A DNA stretch of 35,908 nt from Paenibacillus sp. PastM-3 (GCF_029893965.1 NZ_JARXXP010000042.1:1-35908); one strand, 5' to 3'; positions 22,657 through 30,670 are shown, counted from the stretch's first letter. A program made the numbers and translations. The notes: generated by a model from the sequence alone, not told the origin.

Positions 22657-23178
22657 TTATCGTGTTACAAAAGATCCATTCCACGCGCGAGAATGCCGGC
22701 TGAAACTCAGTGTCCGTTTATCCTTTGTCATAAGCCCAATTTCACTAGATGTCATGACAGGAGTGGTAGCAGCCTTTTCTGGACTCCATTTGCTTGCCGT
22801 AACCCTTTTGCGGAAGGTGTCATAGGGAACATCATTATTACTAGCCTGGGCCACCAGATCAGGGTCATATTTCCGGCTTGCTTCATGGGCAGCCTTCGCC
22901 TGAGCCTTCCGATCCTGCAGTGGCTGGGTGGCCGCCCTCTCCATATCCCAACCGAGGCGGTTGACCCGGTACCGGAAAGTGCTGTAGCAGATGCCGTTCT
23001 GCTCAGCCACCTTCATCCATTCCCCTTTAAGAGCTCGTTTGGTTTGAGGTGGCTCAGTAAGCGCCCGTTCCTTCGACCAACCCAAAGATCGGATTCGCAC
23101 CTCCAGCACTATAGCACTGATACCGATCATCGCTGCCAACTCGTACTCATCTGGGGTGATATAAAACCAGTGGCTCAT
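22657..23178 (-). CDS. Triple-repeat phage DNA-binding-like protein, 173 aa
   Basis: Three tandem copies of a helix-turn-helix-like unit (about residues 11-45, 53-90, 104-140), each ending in a W-s-x-E-[KR]-A-x-[ST]-x-P signature: LGWSKERALTEP, LGWDMERAATQP, SKWSPEKAATTP. In copies 2 and 3 the core reads Y[SD]TFR-x-RV. This repeat is frequent in phage proteins and in homing-endonuclease-associated modules and is presumed to bind DNA. I chose the ATG at 23178 (GGGAGG upstream) over the start 14 codons earlier. Divergent from the plus-strand small gene at 23372. Confidence 0.75.
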   Translation of the reverse strand: MSHWFYITPDEYELAAMIGISAIVLEVRIRSLGWSKERALTEPPQTKRALKGEWMKVAEQNGICYSTFRYRVNRLGWDMERAATQPLQDRKAQAKAAHEASRKYDPDLVAQASNNDVPYDTFRKRVTASKWSPEKAATTPVMTSSEIGLMTKDKRTLSFSRHSRAWNGSFVTR

Positions 23179-23283
23179 GTCTGTTCCCTCCCTGGGGCTA
23201 TGACAGCCCTTAAAGTTCATATCTTGTTCACATTATTTTTAGCAACTAAACACCCCTCCACCCCGATTGTTACTCCCGAATGG

Positions 23284-23305
23284 GGCAAAAACAAAGCAGC
23301 CCCTA
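23284..23305 (-). promoter_or_regulatory. Hairpin element with 12-nt loop (copy A)
   Basis: On the minus strand GGGGC and GCCCC pair around a U-rich 12-nt loop; an ATT then CGGG follows, so the C tract could pair with either G tract. Same layout as copy B at 35120-35139. It lies in the 193-bp divergent region between the triple-repeat gene and the plus-strand small gene; I see no other clear element there apart from a possible minus-strand TTGCTA-18 bp-TATGAA promoter. Confidence 0.45.
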
Positions 23306-23371
23306 AATTATCTTCTGCCTATGTCGTATAGATTGAGTGGGTAGAGATATACACCAAGGAGGAATACAACC

Positions 23372-23548
23372 GTGAGCAAATTAAAGAAGAAATGGACTTA
23401 CCTCGAACTATTCGTTGAAGAATTTCCGGAGTATCGGAATCTCTATGATTCGATGCGGCTAGCAGATGAATATGGGGATATCCGTACAGCATCGACTTTG
23501 GCTGGTCAATTACGTGAAGCTATGCGAGCCAAAGGTCGGCTTGACTGA
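23372..23548 (+). CDS. Small plus-strand prophage protein, 58 aa
   Basis: GTG start with an ideal AAGGAGG site 8 bases upstream. The product is helical and charged (KLKKKWTYLELFVEEF, YRNLYDSMRLADEYGD, TLAGQLREAMRAKGRLD), with no known motif. It is the only supported plus-strand gene in the prophage block: divergent from the triple-repeat gene and convergent with the methyltransferase, whose stop lies 65 bp away. The position suggests separate regulation, perhaps an antirepressor-, toxin- or inhibitor-like role; this is inference. Confidence 0.68.
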   Translation: MSKLKKKWTYLELFVEEFPEYRNLYDSMRLADEYGDIRTASTLAGQLREAMRAKGRLD

Positions 23549-23612
23549 TGGTATCACCAGTGAATGTCTGCATCGCCGCCAGATCTCCGCCGCCAATCAT
23601 CAACCCCACCAG

Positions 23613-25478
23613 TTATAAACTGAACTCCATTTGCCCCGCAGCTGCTTTGTATCTCTCCAGTGACAGCGCCCGGCCAGAGCCGACACACATATGCGGTACG
23701 TTCGCCCGGGTCAGAGCTTTCGCAAATGGCGGCGGTACGGCATTGCCGCAGCGAGCAACCTGGTCCTTTTCTGAATATTTGTTTCCGTCTGCATCTACGT
23801 CGATGATGTAGGATTCAGGAAAACCATTTGCTCTAAACAATTCTCGCGACTTAAGCATCCGCATGCCGACATCAACAATTTCATAATCTGTGCCCTCTAT
23901 CGTGACCAGTCCAAAACGGGCTTTAGAAGTAACGGTGTGCAGTGGAGTATCCAGTGCCTGGCTGTTGTCGCCGCTACCGTAATATTTAATTAGGCATGCC
24001 CTTACTTCGCCCACATGCAGCCCGCCCGCAGTAATCGTTGGCATCGGCTCCGTAACTGATTGGCCGTCCTTGCAGGTGCCGCGCAGCTTGACCAGGTGCG
24101 AAGTAACCAATGCGTTATGATCTACAGTGGTCACTGTGCTGAGTGGTTCATCCAAGCTGTTACCGGCTCCGGTATAGCCCCCGCCGTAATGCTTTACCAG
24201 TGATGCAGCCACCAAAGCATGTTTTCGGCCGCCGGATACCACAGTCCCCAGTGGCTTCTGCAATCCTGGAGCACGTGGCTTTTGTCCCGGCCCCTCACCG
24301 TAGCCAATTTCTATAAGTGTGGGGCTCACAAGACAATGCTCTGCCTTTGTAGTAATCGTGGTCAGTGGGTCTTCAACTGACTTATGAAGTCGGTCTCCAC
24401 CAAACCCGGTTTGTCCGATCCGGGCAATGTACGGGGTGACCACTCCCCAGCCATTTTTCGAGGTAATAGTCTGTAATGGCTCATTAATCTGCTGTCCACG
24501 GAACTGTTCACCGTGATGATTGACCTTAATTACATACGGAACAATGAATGGTGTCCCTCCCGCATTCGCAACCTGTATGATGTGTCTATCCAAGCCCCGG
24601 AAGATCCGCCGCTCCGTATTCTCTGCCAGTGGCCGTTTAACATTTATGCCAAACGTGTTTTTGATCTCATTCGCTGAATCGAAAATACTCGGGCAGGGAA
24701 TCGACCAGTCAATAATCTCCGCTGCCGTCCGCCATGGCTGGAGTTTTCCAGCCACCACTTCCGGGCTGTCTGGTGCGCCGTGTGTCGGCTCCGGCCAAAC
24801 AATTGGCAAGCCATCACAACGAGCAATCAGGAACAGACGTTTACGAATTGTCGGGGCACCGTAATCACATGCGCGCAACTCGCGCCAATCTACGTCATAC
24901 CCCTGCCGACGAAGCGCTTTGACAAATGATTTAAAAGTCAATCCTTTCCTTTTTGGATCTGGAATCAAGTTGCCCTTCTCATCTTCGATCAATGGCCCCC
25001 AGCCCTTGAACTCCTCGACGTTTTCCAACATGATGACCCTTGGCCGAACGGTCGCCGCCCAGCGGACAGCGATCCAAGCAAGGCCCCGAATAAATTTTTC
25101 TACCGGCTTTCCGCCCTTCGCCTTGGAGAAATGCTTACAATCGGGAGAAAGCCACAGGAGACCGACAGGCCTGCCGGCTGCGATTTGCCGGGGAACGACA
25201 TCCCAGACTGATTCGCAATAGTGTTCCGTCTCGGGGTGGTTAGCCTTGTGCATTGCGATGGCTGCCGGATCGTGATTGATTGCAACATCTACACTTACTC
25301 CGGTGGCTTCTTCAATTCCGGTACTTGCTCCGCCTCCACCCGCAAAGTTGTCAATTACTAACTCACGCTCTCCTCGGTCATACACACCCTGCCAGTAAGC
25401 GATCAATTTCGCTCGATCTTTCTGATCCAGACGTTTTTTCTTAGGGATTATGACCTTGAATTTAACTGAATCGGTCAT
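23613..25478 (-). CDS. DNA (cytosine-5) methyltransferase with tandem-repeat target-recognition region
   Basis: A 621-residue C5-MTase that would methylate cytosine with SAM. Motif I DNFAGGGGASTG (43-54), motif IV SPDCKHFSKAKGG (catalytic C114; the usual P-P-C is P-D-C here), motif VI LENVEEF (151-157), motif VIII RKRLFLIAR (212-220), motif X GNAVPPP (578-584). Between VIII and IX, residues 331-530 hold six tandem copies of x-P-[LM]-x-T-[IV]-[TV], spaced about 28-45 residues. Such phage enzymes often act as solitary methylases against host restriction; no restriction gene is near. Start overlaps the preceding stop (ATGA). C-terminus QMEFSL is a weak clamp-like motif. Confidence 0.92.
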   Translation of the reverse strand: MTDSVKFKVIIPKKKRLDQKDRAKLIAYWQGVYDRGERELVIDNFAGGGGASTGIEEATGVSVDVAINHDPAAIAMHKANHPETEHYCESVWDVVPRQIAAGRPVGLLWLSPDCKHFSKAKGGKPVEKFIRGLAWIAVRWAATVRPRVIMLENVEEFKGWGPLIEDEKGNLIPDPKRKGLTFKSFVKALRRQGYDVDWRELRACDYGAPTIRKRLFLIARCDGLPIVWPEPTHGAPDSPEVVAGKLQPWRTAAEIIDWSIPCPSIFDSANEIKNTFGINVKRPLAENTERRIFRGLDRHIIQVANAGGTPFIVPYVIKVNHHGEQFRGQQINEPLQTITSKNGWGVVTPYIARIGQTGFGGDRLHKSVEDPLTTITTKAEHCLVSPTLIEIGYGEGPGQKPRAPGLQKPLGTVVSGGRKHALVAASLVKHYGGGYTGAGNSLDEPLSTVTTVDHNALVTSHLVKLRGTCKDGQSVTEPMPTITAGGLHVGEVRACLIKYYGSGDNSQALDTPLHTVTSKARFGLVTIEGTDYEIVDVGMRMLKSRELFRANGFPESYIIDVDADGNKYSEKDQVARCGNAVPPPFAKALTRANVPHMCVGSGRALSLERYKAAAGQMEFSL

Positions 25479-25669
25479 GTCACCAGCCCTTTCATGTAAT
25501 CTTCCAGCTGCTGCCGCACCCGGTCCCGTTCATCTATTGCTGAGGCAAGTCCGCCAAGAGACGAGCCCACCGGTTGCCGGCTGTTTGATTCAGTAGCCTT
25601 TGCCACCCGTTCCTCTGCGATCTGCAGGAGCCTATCAAGCTGGCGCTGCCGTTTATCCCCCGTTTTCAT
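25475..25669 (-). CDS. Hypothetical phage protein, 64 aa
   Basis: A short, charged, helical protein (RQRQLDRLLQIAEERVAKA, AIDERDRVRQQLEDYMKGL) with an SSLGGLA turn in the middle; likely a coiled-coil hairpin. Start and stop both overlap neighbours by ATGA, so it is translationally coupled to the methyltransferase downstream. Family unknown. Confidence 0.65.
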   Translation of the reverse strand: MKTGDKRQRQLDRLLQIAEERVAKATESNSRQPVGSSLGGLASAIDERDRVRQQLEDYMKGLVT

Positions 25670-25830
25670 CGCGGGTACACCTTCTTTTTCCGGAAATTGA
25701 TCTTCGGATGTATCGGCCGCTGCCGGCGCTGAAGCTCTTCAAGAGCAGCCCGCTTATGGGTGATGGGAGCTTCGCTGTCGTTATATGCAATCTCACACAG
25801 CTGGACGCGAGTCGCGTTTCTCCAGTTCAT
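25666..25830 (-). CDS. Small phage protein, 54 aa
   Basis: ATG with AAGGAGG about 9 bases upstream; its stop overlaps the next ATG (ATGA at 25666-25669). The product is basic: NWRNATRVQLCEIAYNDSEA, then ALEELQRRQRPIHPKINF and a KKKVYPR tail. No family recognised. It fills the otherwise unexplained gap between the RuvC-like and 64-residue genes. Confidence 0.7.
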   Translation of the reverse strand: MNWRNATRVQLCEIAYNDSEAPITHKRAALEELQRRQRPIHPKINFRKKKVYPR

Positions 25831-25843
25831 TGCTGCCGCCTCC

Positions 25844-26503
25844 TTAAAATAAGAGCCCCTGACCCGGAATTTGGGTGTGACTGGTCGCCGCCGCAGGCTT
25901 CCTGGGACGTTTGTTCGCTTTAGATTCTTTTTTCAGCTTTTTAACTGCAGCCGGATCAATGATCGCCATGATTACTTCCTGCTGGTATTTGGGGTAGTTC
26001 TCCAACTCCTTCCCCCACTCGACCTTGTAAACAGCCTCAGCGATCCGGGCCAATACATAGGCATCAGCGATATTCTCTGTCCGGGGTATATCTCCCCAGT
26101 GAGATTCGACCGCAGCCATTACTCGGCGCTTAACCGCTTTGCCGTCCAGTCTGACCTTGCTCCCGGGCACGCCCTCCCACTCGGAGACGTTCACGAATTT
26201 CTTCAACTGGTTCGGGGTTGCGACGATAAAGCTGCTGCCTCTTCGATCAACCGCCAGGCGGGCTGCCCAGTTAAACCCGCTGGAAACCTTGTTGGTATCG
26301 TGTTTCGCCTCCATCGCGAAACCCTCAATGCAAATGTCATCATCAGGCTTCAGGTGCCGGTACACTTCATTCAGCACCATATTGATCCGGGCCGGCGCTG
26401 AGTCTCCCTTGCCGACAAATTCAGTCCAGCCAGCCAACCTACCATTGCTGCCGATGGCGACAAAACCTGTATGCGTTGCTGGGTCAATGCCGATATGCCG
26501 CAT
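25844..26503 (-). CDS. RuvC-like Holliday-junction resolvase (RNase H fold)
   Basis: A 219-residue RNase H-fold nuclease-like protein: IGIDPATHTGF (D7), ICIEGFA (E60), and NIADAYVLARI (D147) give the acidic triad of RuvC-type resolvases. It would resolve branched DNA during phage recombination and replication. The tail is Lys/Arg/Ala-rich and ends QGLLF, a C-terminal peptide resembling the clamp-binding QLxLF motif. ATG at 26503 is preceded by AAAGGAG; the longer frame with seven extra residues is less likely. Flanked by replication genes. Confidence 0.8.
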   Translation of the reverse strand: MRHIGIDPATHTGFVAIGSNGRLAGWTEFVGKGDSAPARINMVLNEVYRHLKPDDDICIEGFAMEAKHDTNKVSSGFNWAARLAVDRRGSSFIVATPNQLKKFVNVSEWEGVPGSKVRLDGKAVKRRVMAAVESHWGDIPRTENIADAYVLARIAEAVYKVEWGKELENYPKYQQEVIMAIIDPAAVKKLKKESKANKRPRKPAAATSHTQIPGQGLLF

Positions 26504-26516
26504 GCCCTCACTCCTT

Positions 26517-26891
26517 TCAATCATCCAGCCAGCCAGAGAGGCGAGAAGCTGCCGGTTTAACGGGTTCTTCTGGCACCGGATCTGCCTTCGGCTTTGGTTC
26601 GTGTTTCACTGGTGCTTCCGGCACATTCACCTGCTCAGCTTGCGGTGCCTCAGAGAAATCACGGTACGGCCATCCAAGCTCTTCATAAACCCGCTTGAGT
26701 CCCGGGAAGACTACCACCATTTCACTGCGCCGATACTCCCGAATTGCTTCCGCTGTCCGATCATATATTAAATTTTTCCGCTCCCGTTCTTCCGCCGTCA
26801 TGCTGCTCAGTGGGTCATCCAGCTCAGCGGCCATTTTCAGAAGAGCTTCACGCGCCCGATCATACTGGGCGTCATCCTGTATCAATTTCAT
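26517..26891 (-). CDS. Hypothetical phage protein, 124 aa
   Basis: N-terminal 75 residues are helical and charged (QYDRAREALLKMAAELDDPL, RKNLIYDRTAEAIREYRRSE), followed by VVVFPGLKRVYEELGWPYRDF and a Pro/Glu-rich linker ending RLSGWLDD. No recognised domain. The ATG at 26891 has AAGGTG at good spacing; a GTG three codons earlier overlaps the DnaB stop and is possible. Sits between DnaB and the resolvase, so probably a replication accessory factor by position only. Confidence 0.62.
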   Translation of the reverse strand: MKLIQDDAQYDRAREALLKMAAELDDPLSSMTAEERERKNLIYDRTAEAIREYRRSEMVVVFPGLKRVYEELGWPYRDFSEAPQAEQVNVPEAPVKHEPKPKADPVPEEPVKPAASRLSGWLDD

Positions 26892-26896
26892 GGCTG

Positions 26897-28240
26897 TCAC
26901 CTTCTACGTTTTTGCTCTTGCTCTTTCTCCTTAGCCTTTTTCATCAGCTCATAAAGCGCGTCTTTATCCAAATCCGTGAACCGGCCATTCTTACGGTTGA
27001 ATAGCATCTGGATTGTTCGGGTGCCGATCTTCCGGCCCTTGGCTACTATCAGCTCAATCACACCTTTTAGAACCGTATCCGGATAATAATAGTCATCCCG
27101 GTATAAGAAAATAATGATATCTGCGTCGAATTCGATATTTCCTGATTCCCTTAGATCTGACATCATCGGCCGCTTATCCTGCCGCTCCTCGCATTTCCGA
27201 CCGACCGAAGAGATTGCAACAACCGGAATATCAAACACCCGGGCCATCTGCTTGAGCTGCTTCGATACATAATTCACGCGGTCCGCATTGTTCGTAAAAC
27301 TCTTTTCACTCTCGATGAGCTGCAGATAGTCGATATAAACGATCAGCCGCGGGAACTTCTTTTTCAGCATTTTGACCTGCCGGCGGATGTACTCAATGCT
27401 CATACCCGGCGTGTCATCAATGTAGAGCGGAAGGTTATCCAGCATATCAAGCGCCTTGTCGTAATTGACCCAATCCGTCTCTGACAGCCGCCCGGTTCTC
27501 ATCTTGGCGCTGTCTATCCCGCCTATAGCGCATATGTGACGCTCTGTGACGTCAGCTCCGGGCATTTCCGCCGAGAATATTACGGTGGTTGTCCCCGTCC
27601 CTGCCGATTGGATGGTGTCGCTGACGATGAAAGCAGTCTTTCCGATGGATGGCCGAGCTGCAATAATGATCAGGTCGCCTTTCTGGTGCCCGCCGCTCAT
27701 CTGATCCAGCTCAGTGCTGGCCGTCTTCGCCCCTGTGAGTCCCATTCGGCTTGCACGATCGCGGAGCACCTTATGATGGTCAACCAGTGTATCAGCCATC
27801 AAAACTGGTCCTGAACGATCCGGCCCGATTCGCATGTCAGCCAGCTTCTGCAGATCCTCCAGAGTATCAGCCAAATTAATGTCATCCCGGGTCAATGCCG
27901 TGTGGAGAGCCTTCCGTGCCTGCCGATCAATATGAGCTTTGCGTACAATGGTCTGGTACTGCTCAAAATTGGAGGCCATCGGGAAGGACTTCTGCAACTG
28001 CACCAGGTAACTGATCCCGCCGATCTTGGCGAGCTGGCTGCCCCAATACTCTGCCAACAGCACCAGGTCAAATGGATTAGGCTTGTTAGCAAAGTAATCG
28101 TATGCCCACCGCAGCGAGTCCATTATCAATCCGTGGTTTTCTTCAGGAGAGAAATCCTCACCCTGCAGATAGCACGTGTCCATGAGATCCGGCTTAGCTA
28201 AAAGCGCCCCGAGGACCGCCTGCTCCGCCTCAATGCTCAT
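26897..28240 (-). CDS. dnaB: Replicative DNA helicase, DnaB family
   Basis: A 447-residue hexameric 5'-3' helicase that opens the phage replication fork. N-terminal domain EAEQAVLGALL; RecA-like motor with Walker A ARPSIGKTA (195-203), Walker B LIVYIDYLQLI, SSVGRKCEERQDKRPMMSDLRESG and a C-terminal LYRDDYYYPD. Length and order match phage DnaB proteins. The ATG overlaps the helicase-loader gene end. Directly preceded by loader and initiator genes, the standard initiator - loader - helicase order. Confidence 0.93.
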   Translation of the reverse strand: MSIEAEQAVLGALLAKPDLMDTCYLQGEDFSPEENHGLIMDSLRWAYDYFANKPNPFDLVLLAEYWGSQLAKIGGISYLVQLQKSFPMASNFEQYQTIVRKAHIDRQARKALHTALTRDDINLADTLEDLQKLADMRIGPDRSGPVLMADTLVDHHKVLRDRASRMGLTGAKTASTELDQMSGGHQKGDLIIIAARPSIGKTAFIVSDTIQSAGTGTTTVIFSAEMPGADVTERHICAIGGIDSAKMRTGRLSETDWVNYDKALDMLDNLPLYIDDTPGMSIEYIRRQVKMLKKKFPRLIVYIDYLQLIESEKSFTNNADRVNYVSKQLKQMARVFDIPVVAISSVGRKCEERQDKRPMMSDLRESGNIEFDADIIIFLYRDDYYYPDTVLKGVIELIVAKGRKIGTRTIQMLFNRKNGRFTDLDKDALYELMKKAKEKEQEQKRRR

Positions 28241-28592
28241 CTACATTCAGCCTCCGTCTCTCGTCCAGCTTCTGCCGCTTTTGGAGGATGTGGTCCGGCA
28301 TGGGTACTGCCGTCTGGTTGTATGCTTCAAGCAGCAAATGGTCTTCCTCTTCCTCAAGCCGCAGCACCTCGTAAAAGGAAGGCTCTGAGGCCTGATCATC
28401 TGCAAGCAGCTCCGCTATGGTCGGCGCGTACTTACTGGACCGGATATGGCGAGCAAGCCGCCCCTGCGCCTCCTTATATTCCAGGTCCTGCAGCATAAGG
28501 TGCCAAAGCTTTACCCCAGGCTCTGTGATTTCAAAGAAGGGATAAGCGGTTTTGATCATGTTCAAGAAGTTCGCCATTTCCGTTTGCTTCAC
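28230..28592 (-). CDS. Replicative helicase loader/inhibitor (SPP1 G39P-like)
   Basis: A 120-residue protein matching the G39P-type pattern: LNMIKTAYPFFEITEPGVKLWHLMLQDLEYKEAQGRLARHIRSSKYAPTIAELL-type spacing of hydrophobic positions at the N-terminus and a disordered, charged C-terminus that in SPP1 contacts the helicase. Assigned partly by position before dnaB. GTG start with GAGGAGGGAG upstream, so it overlaps the initiator gene by about 60 bp. Confidence 0.75.
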   Translation of the reverse strand: MKQTEMANFLNMIKTAYPFFEITEPGVKLWHLMLQDLEYKEAQGRLARHIRSSKYAPTIAELLADDQASEPSFYEVLRLEEEEDHLLLEAYNQTAVPMPDHILQKRQKLDERRRLNVDEH

Positions 28593-29337
28593 GTGCCGCT
28601 CCCTCCTCGTAGAACTGGTTCAGAATGGTCATTTCCTGCTGCTTCTTTTGAGCTTTGGAGACTGGGTTCCGCTCTAAGTCCTTTTTGATCCAAACTCGCA
28701 GTGTCTTATTGTGATCCTTCTTGTGTTGGCTCGGCTTTTTATTTGTCTGCCATTCGTCCAGAGCTTCGATGGTGTCATCCACCCGCTTTTTTCCGAAGTT
28801 AGTGCAGAGCTTTTCGTATTGCTCAGTAGTAAGGAACACTGTATCTGCATAAGCCTGTTTTCCTGGGGGGATTTTCATATCTATCTCTTCTTTCTTTATA
28901 TTTTTCTTTCTTTCTATCTTGGGGGTAGAGTTCTCCACCACTAATGGGGTACTACTCTCCACCACGGCGGTGGATGATTCTCCACCATGCCGCTTTGTAA
29001 TTTTAGGTGGAGAATTCTCCCCCACAAGCCACTGTTCATAATTTTTATTGAAAGATAATGTCCGGGGACGAGCTCCATGTCCTTCCTTGACAACAAGCAC
29101 CACTTTCCACGCTATGAGCTTGGCAAGCTCAACCTTCACACCCTTGAGATCAGCATCAATAGCTTCTGCAATGAACCCTGTAGCCAGTTGGTGTGATTTG
29201 CGCTTAAACCCATATGTGTAACGCCATATAATGTCGATGATTGAGCGCTGGATACCGTTAAAACGTTGCCGAGCTACTTGCTCAAGGATCTCGTGAGCAA
29301 TACTGGTAAAGCCATTTTCTGTTTGCGGGCTTGCCAT
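28531..29337 (-). CDS. Phage replication initiator, RepO-type N-terminal domain
   Basis: A 268-residue protein. Residues 1-90 match the bacteriophage replication protein O family: SPQTENGFTSIAHEILEQV, IIDIIWRYTYGFKRKSHQL, a winged-helix origin-binding domain. Residues 105-150 are a Ser/Thr/Val-rich linker in which the STPLVVENSTPKI motif recurs, and residues 150-268 form a helical C-terminal domain (TTEQYEKLCTNFGKKRVDDTIEALDEW) of the type in DnaD-like and replisome-organiser proteins. It should bind the phage origin and recruit the loader and DnaB. ATG with AGGTGAGG upstream. Confidence 0.82.
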   Translation of the reverse strand: MASPQTENGFTSIAHEILEQVARQRFNGIQRSIIDIIWRYTYGFKRKSHQLATGFIAEAIDADLKGVKVELAKLIAWKVVLVVKEGHGARPRTLSFNKNYEQWLVGENSPPKITKRHGGESSTAVVESSTPLVVENSTPKIERKKNIKKEEIDMKIPPGKQAYADTVFLTTEQYEKLCTNFGKKRVDDTIEALDEWQTNKKPSQHKKDHNKTLRVWIKKDLERNPVSKAQKKQQEMTILNQFYEEGAAREANGNGELLEHDQNRLSLL

Positions 29338-29356
29338 TTACCTCACCTGCTTTGCT

Positions 29357-29438
29357 CTAAAAGGGAAGTCCGTTGTCCTCACGCTGTTTGATAAAATCAC
29401 ATATCTCGTCTGTCAGCTGATCCGAAAAGGTTTGCCAT
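29357..29438 (-). CDS. Likely out-of-frame C-terminal extension of the DUF1642-like protein
   Basis: Directly after the TTT-TAA ending of the upstream gene, the +1 frame stays open for 27 codons with protein-like content (KWQTFSDQLTDEICDFIKQ then REDNGLPF) and has no start codon of its own. It is best explained as the continuation of the upstream protein through a +1 shift at TTT T, or by one extra base in the T4 run. It ends LPF, like the SSB C-terminal tip. No other gene is visible in 29338-29438. Confidence 0.5.
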
Positions 29439-30047
29439 TTAAAATGGGTTTTTCAAAGCCATTACATTTTCAACGATTGCCTTAACCCCTGTGCGGAGGT
29501 CTACAGGCTGGTCTTTTTCAGGCTCCGGATCAACGTTGTATCCACGGACCACAGCTTCAATAAAATTCATATGGTCAGTCCCGAAATAATTTTTGATGGT
29601 TCGGGCTGAAGTGTTAAGATCATCCGCATGTGCCCTCAAAATGTTTAATACGGCCCAACCTTTAGCGTCCCGGCCAATATCCGGGCCCACGTATTCGTCC
29701 ATTGCTTCCGCTACATCCTTAGGCAGAGTAACTTTTCGATCAAGCAATTCCAGATCCCATTGGAGTAGCTTGTTCTGATCCTTGAGAGCGGCAATCTTTC
29801 TGCCTGCTTCTGCGAGGCCCTCCAAGTATTTTCCTCTGACGATTTGCATTTCTTCCAGTTCGCCGACCAACTCCTGCACATCCACCTCACCAAGATGGTC
29901 AACATGGATGCTCCGATAGGCAAGCTCACCAGCCAGGATATATACTAGACCGTTCGGGGAACAATCATCTTCTACCTGAAGATAAGTCCCAACTTGAAGC
30001 GTTTGATCCGGGAAATCAATGTCACTCGTCGTCTTCATAATCCGCAT
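29439..30047 (-). CDS. DUF1642-like phage protein, 202 aa
   Basis: N-terminal part has a small beta-rich segment (DFPDQTLQVGTYLQVEDDC) and a coiled-coil-prone middle (ELEEMQIVRGKYLEGLAEAGRKI). Residues about 105-180 (TLPKDVAEAMDEYV, WAVLNILRAHADD, NFIEAVVRGYNVDPEPE) resemble DUF1642 proteins of Gram-positive phages, whose function is unknown. ATG at 30047 overlaps the exonuclease stop (TGATG), with AGGTG upstream. The stop at 29439 may be bypassed by frameshifting, giving about 28 more residues. Confidence 0.65.
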   Translation of the reverse strand: MRIMKTTSDIDFPDQTLQVGTYLQVEDDCSPNGLVYILAGELAYRSIHVDHLGEVDVQELVGELEEMQIVRGKYLEGLAEAGRKIAALKDQNKLLQWDLELLDRKVTLPKDVAEAMDEYVGPDIGRDAKGWAVLNILRAHADDLNTSARTIKNYFGTDHMNFIEAVVRGYNVDPEPEKDQPVDLRTGVKAIVENVMALKNPF

Positions 30048-30670
30048 CACACCGCACCTCGTTTCTCGTATTTATTTTGAGTAGGGAACAGTTCGGCGTA
30101 TGCCGGCGCCCATGCGGGCGGATCATATTTACTCAGGTATCCCAGCCGGTTCACGAACGGCAGGACTGACTCCTCTTCATGCAGAGCTTTCAGCAGTTCC
30201 CAGCATCCCTCCACATCGTTCAAGGCTCTGTGGGCCCCCTCAAGGACAATTCCGTACTTGCCGCACATGTCTGTCAGCTTATGCGGGTATGTGGTCCGTT
30301 CCCGGGATATCGTCATGGTGTCGATAAATGGATTCTCGAAGGTTTTCCCAGCCAGCCGCTGCATAGCCCAGTGGAGAAATTGCAGGTCAAACGCGGCGTT
30401 GTGGGCGACCAGCAAGCTGCTGCCCATGATATTCCGCAGGATCCGGATGGCGAGATTTTCGTCCATCGCATCAACCAGCATTTCTTCTGTGATGCCTGTA
30501 ATCTCTGTGATTTTCGGGTCAAGCTTGCGTCCTGGGTTAACCAAAGTATGGAATCCGGTAACCAGCTGACCGCCAACTACCCGAATCGCGGCCATTTCAA
30601 TAATCCGTTCGTTTTCCGGATTCAGGCCCGTTGTCTCAAAGTCAAAGACTGTAATGTCGTTGAGTATCAT
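30047..30670 (-). CDS. DnaQ-like 3'-5' exonuclease (DEDDh)
   Basis: A 207-residue exonuclease of the DNA polymerase III epsilon family: Exo I DFETTG (D10, E12), Exo II HNAAFD (D95), Exo III HRALNDVE (H147, D152) give a complete DEDDh set, so two-metal catalysis should be intact. It could proofread, trim 3' ends or degrade host DNA. The C-terminal 40 residues (FVNRLGYLSKYDPPAW) are an addition. Start overlaps the MBL gene stop (ATGA). Neighbouring recombination genes suggest DNA-end processing. Confidence 0.9.
   Translation of the reverse strand: MILNDITVFDFETTGLNPENERIIEMAAIRVVGGQLVTGFHTLVNPGRKLDPKITEITGITEEMLVDAMDENLAIRILRNIMGSSLLVAHNAAFDLQFLHWAMQRLAGKTFENPFIDTMTISRERTTYPHKLTDMCGKYGIVLEGAHRALNDVEGCWELLKALHEEESVLPFVNRLGYLSKYDPPAWAPAYAELFPTQNKYEKRGAV

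Noticed and set aside
29445..29460. Possible -1 slip at G-AAA-AAC before the DUF1642-like stop
   Set aside because: The -1 frame reaches a stop after a short run, and the heptamer lacks the ideal X-XXY-YYZ start; the +1 frame is the one with protein-like content.
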